DNA of 8,978 nucleotides from the NCBI GenBank assembly GCA_023227695.1, contig JALNVE010000120.1, forward strand, positions 1 to 8,978, in the 5' to 3' direction. The notes beneath the pieces were generated by a model, which saw nothing but the letters and a program-made list of their open reading frames with translations, searched no databases and was not told the DNA's origin. Positions 1-6,131 of the stretch are shown one piece after another; the stretch's first letter is position 1; each line of letters starts with the position of its first letter. Position numbers and translations under genes: made by a program. Origin of the DNA: Paludibacteraceae bacterium (GTDB lineage Bacteria > Bacteroidota > Bacteroidia > Bacteroidales > Paludibacteraceae).

Positions 1-110
1 AAAACATCTTAAACTCGAGACCGAGGAAAAGATTAGGGTATATGACTCCTTTACAAAAATTTAAACAATTGACAAACTTGGATTTAAATGAGGTTGCATT
101 GTCCGCTTGA
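1..110 (+). CDS. IS30-family transposase, C-terminal end only (5' cut by window edge)
   Basis: The reading frame entering at base 3 ends at TGA 108-110 and gives 35 residues. They contain NSRPRKRLGYMTP and finish in NEVALSA. The pattern N-x-RPRK-x-LG(Y/W)-x-TP followed by a terminal VAL is the hallmark of the C-terminus of IS30-family DDE transposases, just beyond the last catalytic glutamate, which is not in the window. The enzyme would cut and join the ends of its own element. The right inverted repeat of IS30-type elements usually lies at or just past the transposase stop, so the element probably ends near position 110-130. Without the left end I cannot place it. Whether the rest of the gene is intact cannot be seen. 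Family assignment is confident from the motif; the activity of the element is unknown. Confidence 0.85.
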   Translation, partial: NILNSRPRKRLGYMTPLQKFKQLTNLDLNEVALSA

Positions 111-172
111 ATCCAGCTTTTAAGAAAACAGGTATTTATTTCAAACGATAGTAAAATGCCGTTAATTGTTAT

Positions 173-188
173 TAATCGCAGATAATCG
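173..188 (+). repeat. Short direct repeat TAATCG x2, one helical turn apart
   Basis: TAATCG occurs at 173-178 and again at 183-188, a 10-base period. It lies in the region where the -33 element of the putative moxR promoter would be expected. Such placement could suit a regulator binding one face of the helix. In AT-rich DNA a 6-base repeat can easily arise by chance, so this is only a weak candidate operator. Confidence 0.2.
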
Positions 189-202
189 AGTTTCGAATTT
201 TA

Positions 203-210
203 TATATTTG
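203..210 (+). promoter_or_regulatory. Putative -7 box of the Bat operon promoter
   Basis: TATATTTG matches the Bacteroidetes primary-sigma -7 consensus TAnnTTTG exactly. It lies 42 bases upstream of the moxR start codon, predicting transcription from about 215-218 and a short 5' leader of about 35-38 bases. No convincing TTTG -33 element is seen at the usual 18-21 base spacing. The upstream half is therefore weak, or an activator may be needed. The region between the IS30 stop and this box contains nothing else I can recognise. Confidence 0.5.
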
Positions 211-252
211 CAAAGCTTTTAAGTTAAAATTCAAAGAAAAAATTAGATAGAT

Positions 253-1248
253 ATGGATCAAAGTATTGATTACAGAGAATTAAATGAAAGAATTGCAAAG
301 CAAAGTTCTTTTGTTGATTTGCTTGTAAAGGGCATGGATCAGACGATTGTAGGACAAAAACATCTTGTTGAATCGTTGTTGATAGGTTTGTTGGCCGATG
401 GTCACGTATTGTTGGAAGGTGTTCCTGGTTTGGCCAAGACATTGGCAATTAAGACACTTGGTGAGTTGATTGATGCTAAATATAGTCGTATTCAGTTTAC
501 TCCCGATTTGTTACCAGCCGATGTTGTCGGTACCATGATTTATAGCCAGAAGACAGAGGAGTTTGATATTAAGAAAGGACCTATCTTCGCTAACTTGGTT
601 CTTGCAGATGAGATCAACCGTGCTCCAGCTAAAGTACAAAGTGCATTGTTGGAGGCCATGCAGGAGCGTCAGGTAACTATTGGCGAGTCTACATTCAAAT
701 TGCCATCTCCATTCTTGGTGTTGGCTACTCAAAATCCAATCGAGCAGGAGGGTACTTATCCACTTCCTGAGGCTCAGGTAGACCGTTTCATGTTGAAGGT
801 TGTTATCTCTTATCCAACACAGAAGGATGAGCAGAAGATTCTTCACCAAAACATCAAGAAAGAAAAAATAAACGTATCTTCAGTCTTGAAACCAGAAGAT
901 ATCATCAACGCAAGAAACGTTGTTCATGAGGTTTACATGGACGAGAAAATTGAGAAATATATCGTTGATATTGTATTCGCTACTCGTTTCCCAGAAGAGT
1001 ACGGATTGAAGAGTTTGAAGGAGATGATTTCATTCGGAGCTTCTCCTCGTGCTACCATCAATTTGGCTTTGGCTTCAAGAGCCTACGCTTTCATCAAACA
1101 AAGAGGTTATGTTATTCCTGAGGATGTACGTGCTATCGCTCACGATGTGTTACGTCACCGTATCGGCTTGACTTATGAGGCTGAGGCAAATAACATGACA
1201 ACAGAAGAGATTGTCAGCGAAATTTTGAATGCGGTTGAAGTTCCGTGA
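253..1248 (+). CDS. moxR: MoxR-family AAA+ ATPase
   Basis: This is a cytosolic AAA+ ATPase of 331 residues, the usual MoxR length. MoxR proteins are chaperone-like ATPases thought to remodel or load metal into the VWA proteins encoded beside them, here BatA, BatB and possibly the DUF58 protein. The Walker A motif is EGVPGLAKT at residues 55-63, with Lys62 and Thr63 as nucleotide-binding residues. Walker B is LVLADEINRA at 115-124, with Asp119 and Glu120. The sensor 1/arginine-finger region is ATQNPIEQEGTYPLPEAQ at about 159-176, followed by VDRF with Arg178. The sensor 2 region is GASPRAT at 262-268. There is no signal peptide or membrane segment. The start follows an A-rich stretch without a Shine-Dalgarno sequence, normal for Bacteroidetes. 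It is the first gene of the operon and is separated from the next by a terminator-like hairpin. Family assignment is firm; the substrate is inferred from gene context. Confidence 0.95.
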   Translation: MDQSIDYRELNERIAKQSSFVDLLVKGMDQTIVGQKHLVESLLIGLLADGHVLLEGVPGLAKTLAIKTLGELIDAKYSRIQFTPDLLPADVVGTMIYSQKTEEFDIKKGPIFANLVLADEINRAPAKVQSALLEAMQERQVTIGESTFKLPSPFLVLATQNPIEQEGTYPLPEAQVDRFMLKVVISYPTQKDEQKILHQNIKKEKINVSSVLKPEDIINARNVVHEVYMDEKIEKYIVDIVFATRFPEEYGLKSLKEMISFGASPRATINLALASRAYAFIKQRGYVIPEDVRAIAHDVLRHRIGLTYEAEANNMTTEEIVSEILNAVEVP

Positions 1249-1270
1249 TCAAAGTTTTTTCAGTATCAAT

Positions 1271-1310
1271 GAACCGGTTAGACATGAACAATGTCTATAG
1301 GTTCTTTTTT
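1271..1310 (+). terminator. Terminator-like hairpin between moxR and the DUF58 gene
   Basis: The arms GAACC (1271-1275) and GGTTC (1300-1304) pair, and TAGACAT (1279-1285) pairs with ATGTCTA (1291-1297). A small internal loop separates them (GGT against TA), and a 5-base loop GAACA caps the hairpin. Six T residues follow at 1305-1310. This is the form of an intrinsic terminator, placed 22 bases after the moxR stop and inside the operon. It may act as a partial terminator that makes more moxR message than downstream message. It could also be an mRNA-stabilising 3' end after processing. Strength is not measurable here. Confidence 0.6.
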
Positions 1311-1356
1311 GTGACATTTTTTGTCTGATTTGAAACTGTAATAACAAGCTAACAAG

Positions 1357-2223
1357 ATGGATGCAAGTGAAATGCTAAAGAAGGTCCGTAAGATCGAGAT
1401 CAAAACTCGTGGACTTTCTAAAAATATATTTGCAGGAGAATATCATACGGCATTTAAGGGTAGGGGAATGACCTTCTCCGAGGTTCGAGAATACCAGTAT
1501 GGAGATGATATCCGAAACATCGACTGGAATGTTACGGCCCGTTTCAATAAACCTTTCATCAAGGTGTTTGAAGAGGAACGTGAGATGACCATGATGCTTC
1601 TTGTGGATGTCTCAGGTAGTGGTGATTTTGGAACACAGGTTCAAACAAAAAAGGAACTCGTGACCGAAATTGCGGCTACGATGGCTTTCTCTGCTATTCA
1701 GAACAATGATAAGATTGGTGTCATTCTCTTCTCCGATAAGATAGAAAAATTTATTCCGCCTCAAAAGGGAAGGAAGCATGTGTTGTATATCATCCGTGAA
1801 TTGTTGGGCTTTGAGCCTCAAAGTAAGAAAACCGATATTACAGGTGCTCTTCATTATTTCACGAATGTGATTAAGAAACGCTGTACTGCTTTCATTATCT
1901 CCGATTTCATGGACAAAGGTTATGAAAAAGCATTGATCATCGCTAATAACAAGCACGATATGGTGGCAATGAATATTTATGACAAACGTGAGACCGAACT
2001 TCCATCAATTGGATTGTTGAAGGTGAAGGATGCTGAGACCGATGAGGATATGTGGGTAGATACTTCAAGCCGTGCTATCCGTTTCGCATATAAGAAACAT
2101 TGGGCTGAAAGACAGGATAAAATTCAGCAGGCATTCAATAAAAGTGGTATTGATTCTGTTTCTGTATCGACAGATGAAGATTATGTGAGAGCTTTGATGA
2201 AGCTGTTCAGTCTTCGTGCTTAA
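1357..2223 (+). CDS. DUF58 domain protein with VWA-like MIDAS site
   Basis: This soluble protein of 288 residues is of the DUF58 family, the near-constant partner of MoxR ATPases in bacterial operons. The family signature appears at residues 35-58: GRGMTFSEVREYQYGDD followed by I-R-N-I-D-W-N. A VWA-like fold follows. The metal-binding MIDAS motif DVSGS (Asp84, Ser86, Ser88) is intact, and likely further metal ligands are Thr159/Asp160 in KKTDIT and Asp183 in IISDF. No signal peptide or membrane helix is seen, so it probably acts in the cytosol or at the inner face of the membrane. The gene sits 108 bases after moxR and 31 bases before the next gene. Its precise function is unknown in the family. 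By context it could be a substrate or adaptor of the ATPase that also touches BatA/BatB. Family assignment is confident. Confidence 0.92.
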   Translation: MDASEMLKKVRKIEIKTRGLSKNIFAGEYHTAFKGRGMTFSEVREYQYGDDIRNIDWNVTARFNKPFIKVFEEEREMTMMLLVDVSGSGDFGTQVQTKKELVTEIAATMAFSAIQNNDKIGVILFSDKIEKFIPPQKGRKHVLYIIRELLGFEPQSKKTDITGALHYFTNVIKKRCTAFIISDFMDKGYEKALIIANNKHDMVAMNIYDKRETELPSIGLLKVKDAETDEDMWVDTSSRAIRFAYKKHWAERQDKIQQAFNKSGIDSVSVSTDEDYVRALMKLFSLRA

Positions 2224-2254
2224 CGGCCTTCAATTTTTGTGCATATAGTTACAA

Positions 2255-3262
2255 ATGAATTATAAAATGACTAAGTCAAAATTAATTATATCATCGTTAT
2301 TCGTGTTTTTTATCAGTGTTGCCTCTCTTTCTGCACAAGTGTCAGTAAGAGCAAGCATTGATTCTACGGATATCAAAATAGGTGAGCAGGCTCAGATTCG
2401 TTTGGATATTGTTTCTTCAACCGATGAGGAGTTTATTTTTCCTACTCTGAAACAGGGTGACGAACTTGTAAAAGGTCTTGAAATCCTTGCTATATCAGAA
2501 GTCCAGAACAGTACGGATAATGGAAAGTTTAAGAAATCGAGAGATTACTTGGTTACAGCATTTGATTCTGGAGCTTATGTGATTCCTCCTTTTATTTTGA
2601 CGAAAAAAGACAGCAGTAAGTTTCAGTCGAACGAACTTTCTTTGAATGTCCATACTATTGCAGAACCTTTGAAAGATGGTGAGTTCAAGGATATCCAACC
2701 TAATTACGAGCCTTCTTTGGATTGGGTGAAGATTTTGTTGACTATTCTCGGAATTATCGTTGGATTGGCACCTACTGTTTTTGTTATCTATTATTCTATC
2801 AAAAACAGAGGAAAGGGAAATGAAAAATTCATCCCTGATCATGCTGCTAATCAGAATGTAATCAGATTGACGCCGACAGAACAGGCATTGAAGGAATTAG
2901 AACGTATCAAAGAAGAGAAAATCTGGAAGAAAGGTCAGGAAAAAGAGTATTATACTCAGATTACGGACGTCTTAAGGATTTATTTGAATGAGCGTTTTGA
3001 AATCGCAACGTTAGAGAGAACATCTTCTGAGATTTTGGAATCTTTACGTTTTATTGAGGATGCAGATCCTGTTAGAGATAAGTTGAGACAGATCTTCTCT
3101 GTTTCTGATATGGTGAAGTTCGCTAAGGTTAATCCAACCAACGATGAGAATGAGTTGAGTATTGTCAATGCATTCTTTGTTGTAAAACAGACCGTTGTTC
3201 CTGAACGAGTGACAAATGCCGCAGAAAAGGAGCAGACAAGTTCTTCTGTTGAAAAGGATTAA
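2255..3262 (+). CDS. BatD-like single-pass membrane protein of the Bat operon (unnamed)
   Basis: This 335-residue protein is not one of the named Bat proteins, although genes of this kind sit at this position in Bacteroidetes Bat operons. Visible architecture: a signal peptide (hydrophobic core about 10-25, likely cleavage after SLSA at residue 27); a beta-rich, probably periplasmic region to about 155 with IKIGEQAQIRLDI near 40-52; one transmembrane helix at about 158-181; and a helical cytosolic tail from about 205 containing LTPTEQALKELERIKEEK and EYYTQITDVLRIYLNERF. The tail resembles the C-terminal domain of BatD encoded further down, so this looks like a short BatD relative with a single beta region. 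Two in-frame starts are possible, ATG 2255 and ATG 2267. The second gives a more typical signal peptide beginning MTKSK, and no ribosome site decides between them. By inference it anchors or bridges the VWA proteins. The exact role is unknown. Confidence 0.8.
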   Translation: MNYKMTKSKLIISSLFVFFISVASLSAQVSVRASIDSTDIKIGEQAQIRLDIVSSTDEEFIFPTLKQGDELVKGLEILAISEVQNSTDNGKFKKSRDYLVTAFDSGAYVIPPFILTKKDSSKFQSNELSLNVHTIAEPLKDGEFKDIQPNYEPSLDWVKILLTILGIIVGLAPTVFVIYYSIKNRGKGNEKFIPDHAANQNVIRLTPTEQALKELERIKEEKIWKKGQEKEYYTQITDVLRIYLNERFEIATLERTSSEILESLRFIEDADPVRDKLRQIFSVSDMVKFAKVNPTNDENELSIVNAFFVVKQTVVPERVTNAAEKEQTSSSVEKD

Positions 3263-3300
3263 GGATAAAAAAGTTCGGATAATTTATAAAAGTTTGAAAA

Positions 3301-4287
3301 ATGGAATTTGAAAGTCCGGGATATTTGTACATATTGCTTGCGCTGATACCAATCATTGTTTGGTATATATGGAAGCGTAAGAAGTTGACGCCTAGCATGC
3401 AGATCTCTTCCATTGAATCTTTTGTAGGAGTAAAAAAAAGTTACAAATACTATATTCTTCATTTACCATTTGTATTGAGAATTGGTGCATTTGCTTTGAT
3501 TATCGTTGCATTAGCCCGTCCTCAGTCATTTGATAATTGGGAAACCAAAAACGTAGAGGGTATTGATATTGTAATGGCATTGGATATCTCTGAGAGTATG
3601 TTGGCAGAAGACTTTAAACCAAACAGGTTGGAGGCTGCCAAGAAAGTAGGTGCCAACTTTGTTGCTTCCAGAAAGAATGATAACGTTGGCGTGGTTGTTT
3701 TTTCTGGTGCTAGCTATCCATTGACTCCTTTGACAACAGATAAGGTGTCTGTTGTTAGTTTGATGGGTGGTATTGACTATAAAATGATGGACGCAAATGG
3801 AACTGCTATCGGTTTAGGTTTGACCAGTGCGGTAAACAGATTGCGAGATAGCAAGGCAAAGTCGAAGGTGATTATCCTTTTGACTGATGGTTCGAATAAC
3901 ACAGGTGATGTGGATCCTTTGTCAGCAGCCGGATTTGCCAAGAAATTCGGAATTCGTGTATATACAGTGGGTGTAGGTACGAATGGCATGGCACCGTTCC
4001 CAATTGAAACCCCAATGGGTCGTCGTACTCAGATGATGAAAGTGGATATAGACGAAGGTACTTTGAAGAAGATCTCTGAAGAGACAAATGGTATGTATTT
4101 TAGGGCAACCGATAATGCAACATTGAAAGAAATATATGAGGAGATTGATAAATTGGAGAAGACGAAGATAAAGGTTGAGGAGTATTCTTCTAAAGAAGAG
4201 GAGTATTTACCTTGGCTGATAGCTGCGTTCGCATTGTTGGTATTTGAGTATTTACTTCGTTCAACAATACTTCGTCATAATCCATGA
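3301..4287 (+). CDS. batA: Aerotolerance protein BatA, membrane-anchored VWA protein
   Basis: The protein has 328 residues. Two N-terminal hydrophobic segments (about 8-24 and 56-73) and a C-terminal helix (about 303-320) bracket a VWA domain at about 87-285. The MIDAS metal site is complete: DISES (Asp95, Ser97, Ser99), Thr168 in NGTAIG and Asp196 in LLTDGSNN. The short motif ALARPQ at about 70-75 before the VWA domain is typical of BatA/BatB. With this arrangement the VWA domain sits on one face of the inner membrane, most likely the periplasmic side given its TPR partners, although topology is inferred. VWA domains bind protein ligands through the metal ion. The start is fixed by the hydrophobic N-terminus and a 38-base gap from the previous gene. 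The gene lies 27 bases before its paralogue batB. Bat genes were named from an aerotolerance phenotype in Bacteroides; the molecular target is unknown. Confidence 0.93.
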   Translation: MEFESPGYLYILLALIPIIVWYIWKRKKLTPSMQISSIESFVGVKKSYKYYILHLPFVLRIGAFALIIVALARPQSFDNWETKNVEGIDIVMALDISESMLAEDFKPNRLEAAKKVGANFVASRKNDNVGVVVFSGASYPLTPLTTDKVSVVSLMGGIDYKMMDANGTAIGLGLTSAVNRLRDSKAKSKVIILLTDGSNNTGDVDPLSAAGFAKKFGIRVYTVGVGTNGMAPFPIETPMGRRTQMMKVDIDEGTLKKISEETNGMYFRATDNATLKEIYEEIDKLEKTKIKVEEYSSKEEEYLPWLIAAFALLVFEYLLRSTILRHNP

Positions 4288-4314
4288 TTGTAGAACAGAT
4301 AAAAAGGTATTGAT

Positions 4315-5337
4315 ATGTTTAGATTTGCAAATCAGGAATATTTGTTTCTATTATTAATAATTCCTATATGTATTTTATGGTTTATATTTTGCAGATATAG
4401 ACGTCGTTCTTATTTGAAAAAATTAGGAGATGTGTCTCTTTTGAAGAATTTGATGCCTAGTGTTTCCACTGGCAGAGCTATCTTCAAATTCATCTTTTTG
4501 ATGCTTGCTTATGTGTGTGTTGTGATGGCAATGGCAAGGCCTCAGATTGGTTCGAAAAGGGAGACTGCAACGCGTAAAGGCATTGAGGTGGTGGTGGCTT
4601 TGGATATCTCCAACTCCATGTTGGCTGAGGATTTGCAACCTAACCGAATGGAACGCGCAAAACAGATGATATCCCGTATGGTGGATAATCTGAACAATGA
4701 TAAAATGGGATTGGTTCTTTTTGCTGGAAAGTCATACATTCAGGTGCCTATGACCAGTGATTACCGTTCTATCAAATCATTTTTGTCCTCTGTCAATCCA
4801 TCTTTGATTCCTCAGCAGGGAACTGCAATTAGTGAGGCCATCGCTATGGCAAGCCGTACTTTTTCAAAAGATGAAAAGGTGGGCCGCTCAATCATCATTA
4901 TCACTGATGGAGAGAACCATGAGGATAATTCCCAGGAACTGGAAGCTGCCAAACAGGCTAATAAGGATGGAATCCAAGTCAATGTGGTCGGTATGGGTTC
5001 TCCTGAAGGTGCTTTGATTCTTTTAGAGAATGGCGATTACAAAAAAGATAAGTCTGGTGCCCCAGTTACAACCAAGTTGGATGAGGGCAGAGCCCAATCT
5101 ATAGCAGAAGCAGGTAATGGAGTTTATGTTCGTGCTGATAATACAAATGGCGCAGTTAAAGTTCTAAGTAAAGAGTTAGACAAGATTGCAGCTGGTGATG
5201 TCAGTGTTGAACTCTATTCGGAATACAACGAGCAATTCCAAATCTTTTTATGGATAGCGTTGGTTTTGTTGTTGTTGGAATTCTGTGTTTTGGAGAAGAA
5301 AAATAGATTGTTTACTAATATTAAATTATTTGAATGA
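4315..5337 (+). CDS. batB: Aerotolerance protein BatB, membrane-anchored VWA protein
   Basis: The protein has 340 residues and is a paralogue of BatA with the same plan: hydrophobic segments at about 9-26 and 55-73, a VWA domain at about 90-290, and a final membrane helix at about 309-326. The MIDAS residues are all present: DISNS (Asp97, Ser99, Ser101), Thr170 in QQGTAI and Asp198 in IITDGEN. MARPQIGS at about 73-80 matches the ARPQ motif of BatA, and the stretch SMLAED-(F/L)-x-PNR(L/M)E is shared by both, showing tandem duplication. Here an AAAAAGG stretch lies 7 bases before the ATG and could serve as a ribosome site, unusual for this phylum. The stop overlaps the batC start in ATGA (5334-5337), indicating translational coupling and probably fixed stoichiometry with BatC. 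Assignment is confident; the ligand is unknown. Confidence 0.93.
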   Translation: MFRFANQEYLFLLLIIPICILWFIFCRYRRRSYLKKLGDVSLLKNLMPSVSTGRAIFKFIFLMLAYVCVVMAMARPQIGSKRETATRKGIEVVVALDISNSMLAEDLQPNRMERAKQMISRMVDNLNNDKMGLVLFAGKSYIQVPMTSDYRSIKSFLSSVNPSLIPQQGTAISEAIAMASRTFSKDEKVGRSIIIITDGENHEDNSQELEAAKQANKDGIQVNVVGMGSPEGALILLENGDYKKDKSGAPVTTKLDEGRAQSIAEAGNGVYVRADNTNGAVKVLSKELDKIAAGDVSVELYSEYNEQFQIFLWIALVLLLLEFCVLEKKNRLFTNIKLFE

Positions 5338-6011
5338 TGGTACGGAATGTATTTATTCTGAAGATGATGAGGATAAAGTATGCAATGTCAATCGTTTTGC
5401 TTTGCTTGCCATTTCTTACGTTCGCCCAAAAGGAGGATGACCAGATAAGAGAGGGAAATAAAGCTTTCGATAAAGGTGATTACGCATCTGCAGCTAATAA
5501 ATATATGGAAGCACAGAAGTTGAACGATAAATCTTTCGGTGCTAACTATAATTTAGGAAATGCTCTTTATAAAGAAGGCAAGTATAAAGAGGCTTTGGAT
5601 CAATACAAGATCGCAGACACTAAAACTCAGGATAAGTCTCAGAAAGCTCAAGTTTATCATAATATCGGTAACTCCTATCTTCAGCAGAAAGATTATGCGA
5701 ATAGCGTGAAGTCTTACAAAGAGTCTTTGCGTTATAATCCGAAAGATGAAGATACAAGATACAATCTTGCTTACGCTCAGAAGATGTTGGTCAATCAGCA
5801 ACAACAGCAACAACAGCAACAGCAGCAAAAAAATGATGACCAGAAAAAAGATGAGCAGAAAGAAGATCAGCAGCAACCTCAGCCACAAATGCAAAATGAT
5901 AATACTGAACAGATTCTTGACGCTTTAGATGAAGAGGAGAGAAAGATGCAGGAAAAAGAGGGTAAGAAGCAGAAAGCTCCTTATAAATATAAAGTAGAAA
6001 AAGATTGGTGA
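5334..6011 (+). CDS. batC: Aerotolerance protein BatC, exported TPR protein with poly-Gln tail
   Basis: The protein has 225 residues. The signal sequence has core SIVLLCLPFLTF (about 19-30) and probable cleavage after Ala31. It is followed by about three tetratricopeptide repeats at roughly 36-69, 70-103 and 107-140, with typical NLGNALYKEGKYKEALDQY and NIGNSYLQQKDY elements. From residue 150 on the protein is low complexity: 11 consecutive glutamines (155-165), then a Lys/Asp/Gln-rich stretch and a charged tail ending KVEKDW. TPRs are protein-docking surfaces, so BatC probably scaffolds BatA/BatB in the periplasm. The frame opens at 5334, overlapping the batB stop, but ATG codons at residues 11, 12 and 18 could also start the protein; those at 11-12 give a tidier signal peptide. 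The VLLC stretch is not a good lipobox, so a lipoprotein is not indicated. Family assignment is good. Confidence 0.88.
   Translation: MMVRNVFILKMMRIKYAMSIVLLCLPFLTFAQKEDDQIREGNKAFDKGDYASAANKYMEAQKLNDKSFGANYNLGNALYKEGKYKEALDQYKIADTKTQDKSQKAQVYHNIGNSYLQQKDYANSVKSYKESLRYNPKDEDTRYNLAYAQKMLVNQQQQQQQQQQQKNDDQKKDEQKEDQQQPQPQMQNDNTEQILDALDEEERKMQEKEGKKQKAPYKYKVEKDW
5796..5828 (+). repeat. CAG/CAA glutamine-codon tract in batC
   Basis: Eleven consecutive glutamine codons mix CAG and CAA irregularly, five and six respectively. The mixture makes a pure trinucleotide slippage tract less likely and suggests the glutamine run itself is maintained. The number of repeats may vary between strains. Confidence 0.8.
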
Positions 6012-6033
6012 TTCATTCTTTTAGTTAATTTTG
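6005..6033 (+). promoter_or_regulatory. Possible internal promoter upstream of batD
   Basis: TAATTTTG at 6026-6033 fits the Bacteroidetes -7 consensus TAnnTTTG. A TTG at 6005-6007 lies 18 bases upstream, near the expected -33 spacing. The 120-base gap between batC and batD is the longest inside the operon, leaving room for a separate start at about 6038-6041 and a leader of about 90 bases. AT-rich DNA yields such matches by chance, so this is a candidate only. The rest of the gap holds no clear hairpin or small gene. Confidence 0.3.
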
Positions 6034-6131
6034 TAGGCTGTAATAATGAGTGCTATAATAACATGGAATATTCAGTGACTTTGATATAACAGTTGTCTGT
6101 CTAATTCTGTGTGACATAATATAAAAACAAT

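Noticed and set aside
2..64. A second open frame at the left edge, 20 codons ending in TAA at 62-64, with a plausible-looking charged protein end
   Set aside because: The overlapping frame ending at 108-110 carries the clear IS30 transposase motif NSRPRKRLGYMTP, so this frame is a shadow.
69..74. TTGACA, a perfect E. coli -35 hexamer
   Set aside because: It lies inside the transposase coding end, has no partner box at 16-18 bases, and Bacteroidetes promoters do not use this consensus.
511..849. Minus-strand open frame of 112 codons inside moxR, and similar antisense frames in the other genes
   Set aside because: All lie opposite well-supported genes, show no recognisable domains, and have compositions expected of antisense shadows.
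1308..1332. Possible promoter before the DUF58 gene (TTTG at 1308 and CTGATTTG at 1325)
   Set aside because: The -7 candidate lacks the leading TA, and the 13-base spacing is too short for a Bacteroidetes promoter.
5394..5405. Cys24 of BatC as a lipoprotein cysteine
   Set aside because: The preceding residues VLL lack the small residue required at the -1 position of a lipobox, and a better ordinary cleavage site follows at Ala31.
5553..5894. Minus-strand open frame of 113 codons with a leucine-rich run
   Set aside because: The leucine run is the antisense of the batC glutamine codons, and the frame lies wholly within batC without family resemblance.
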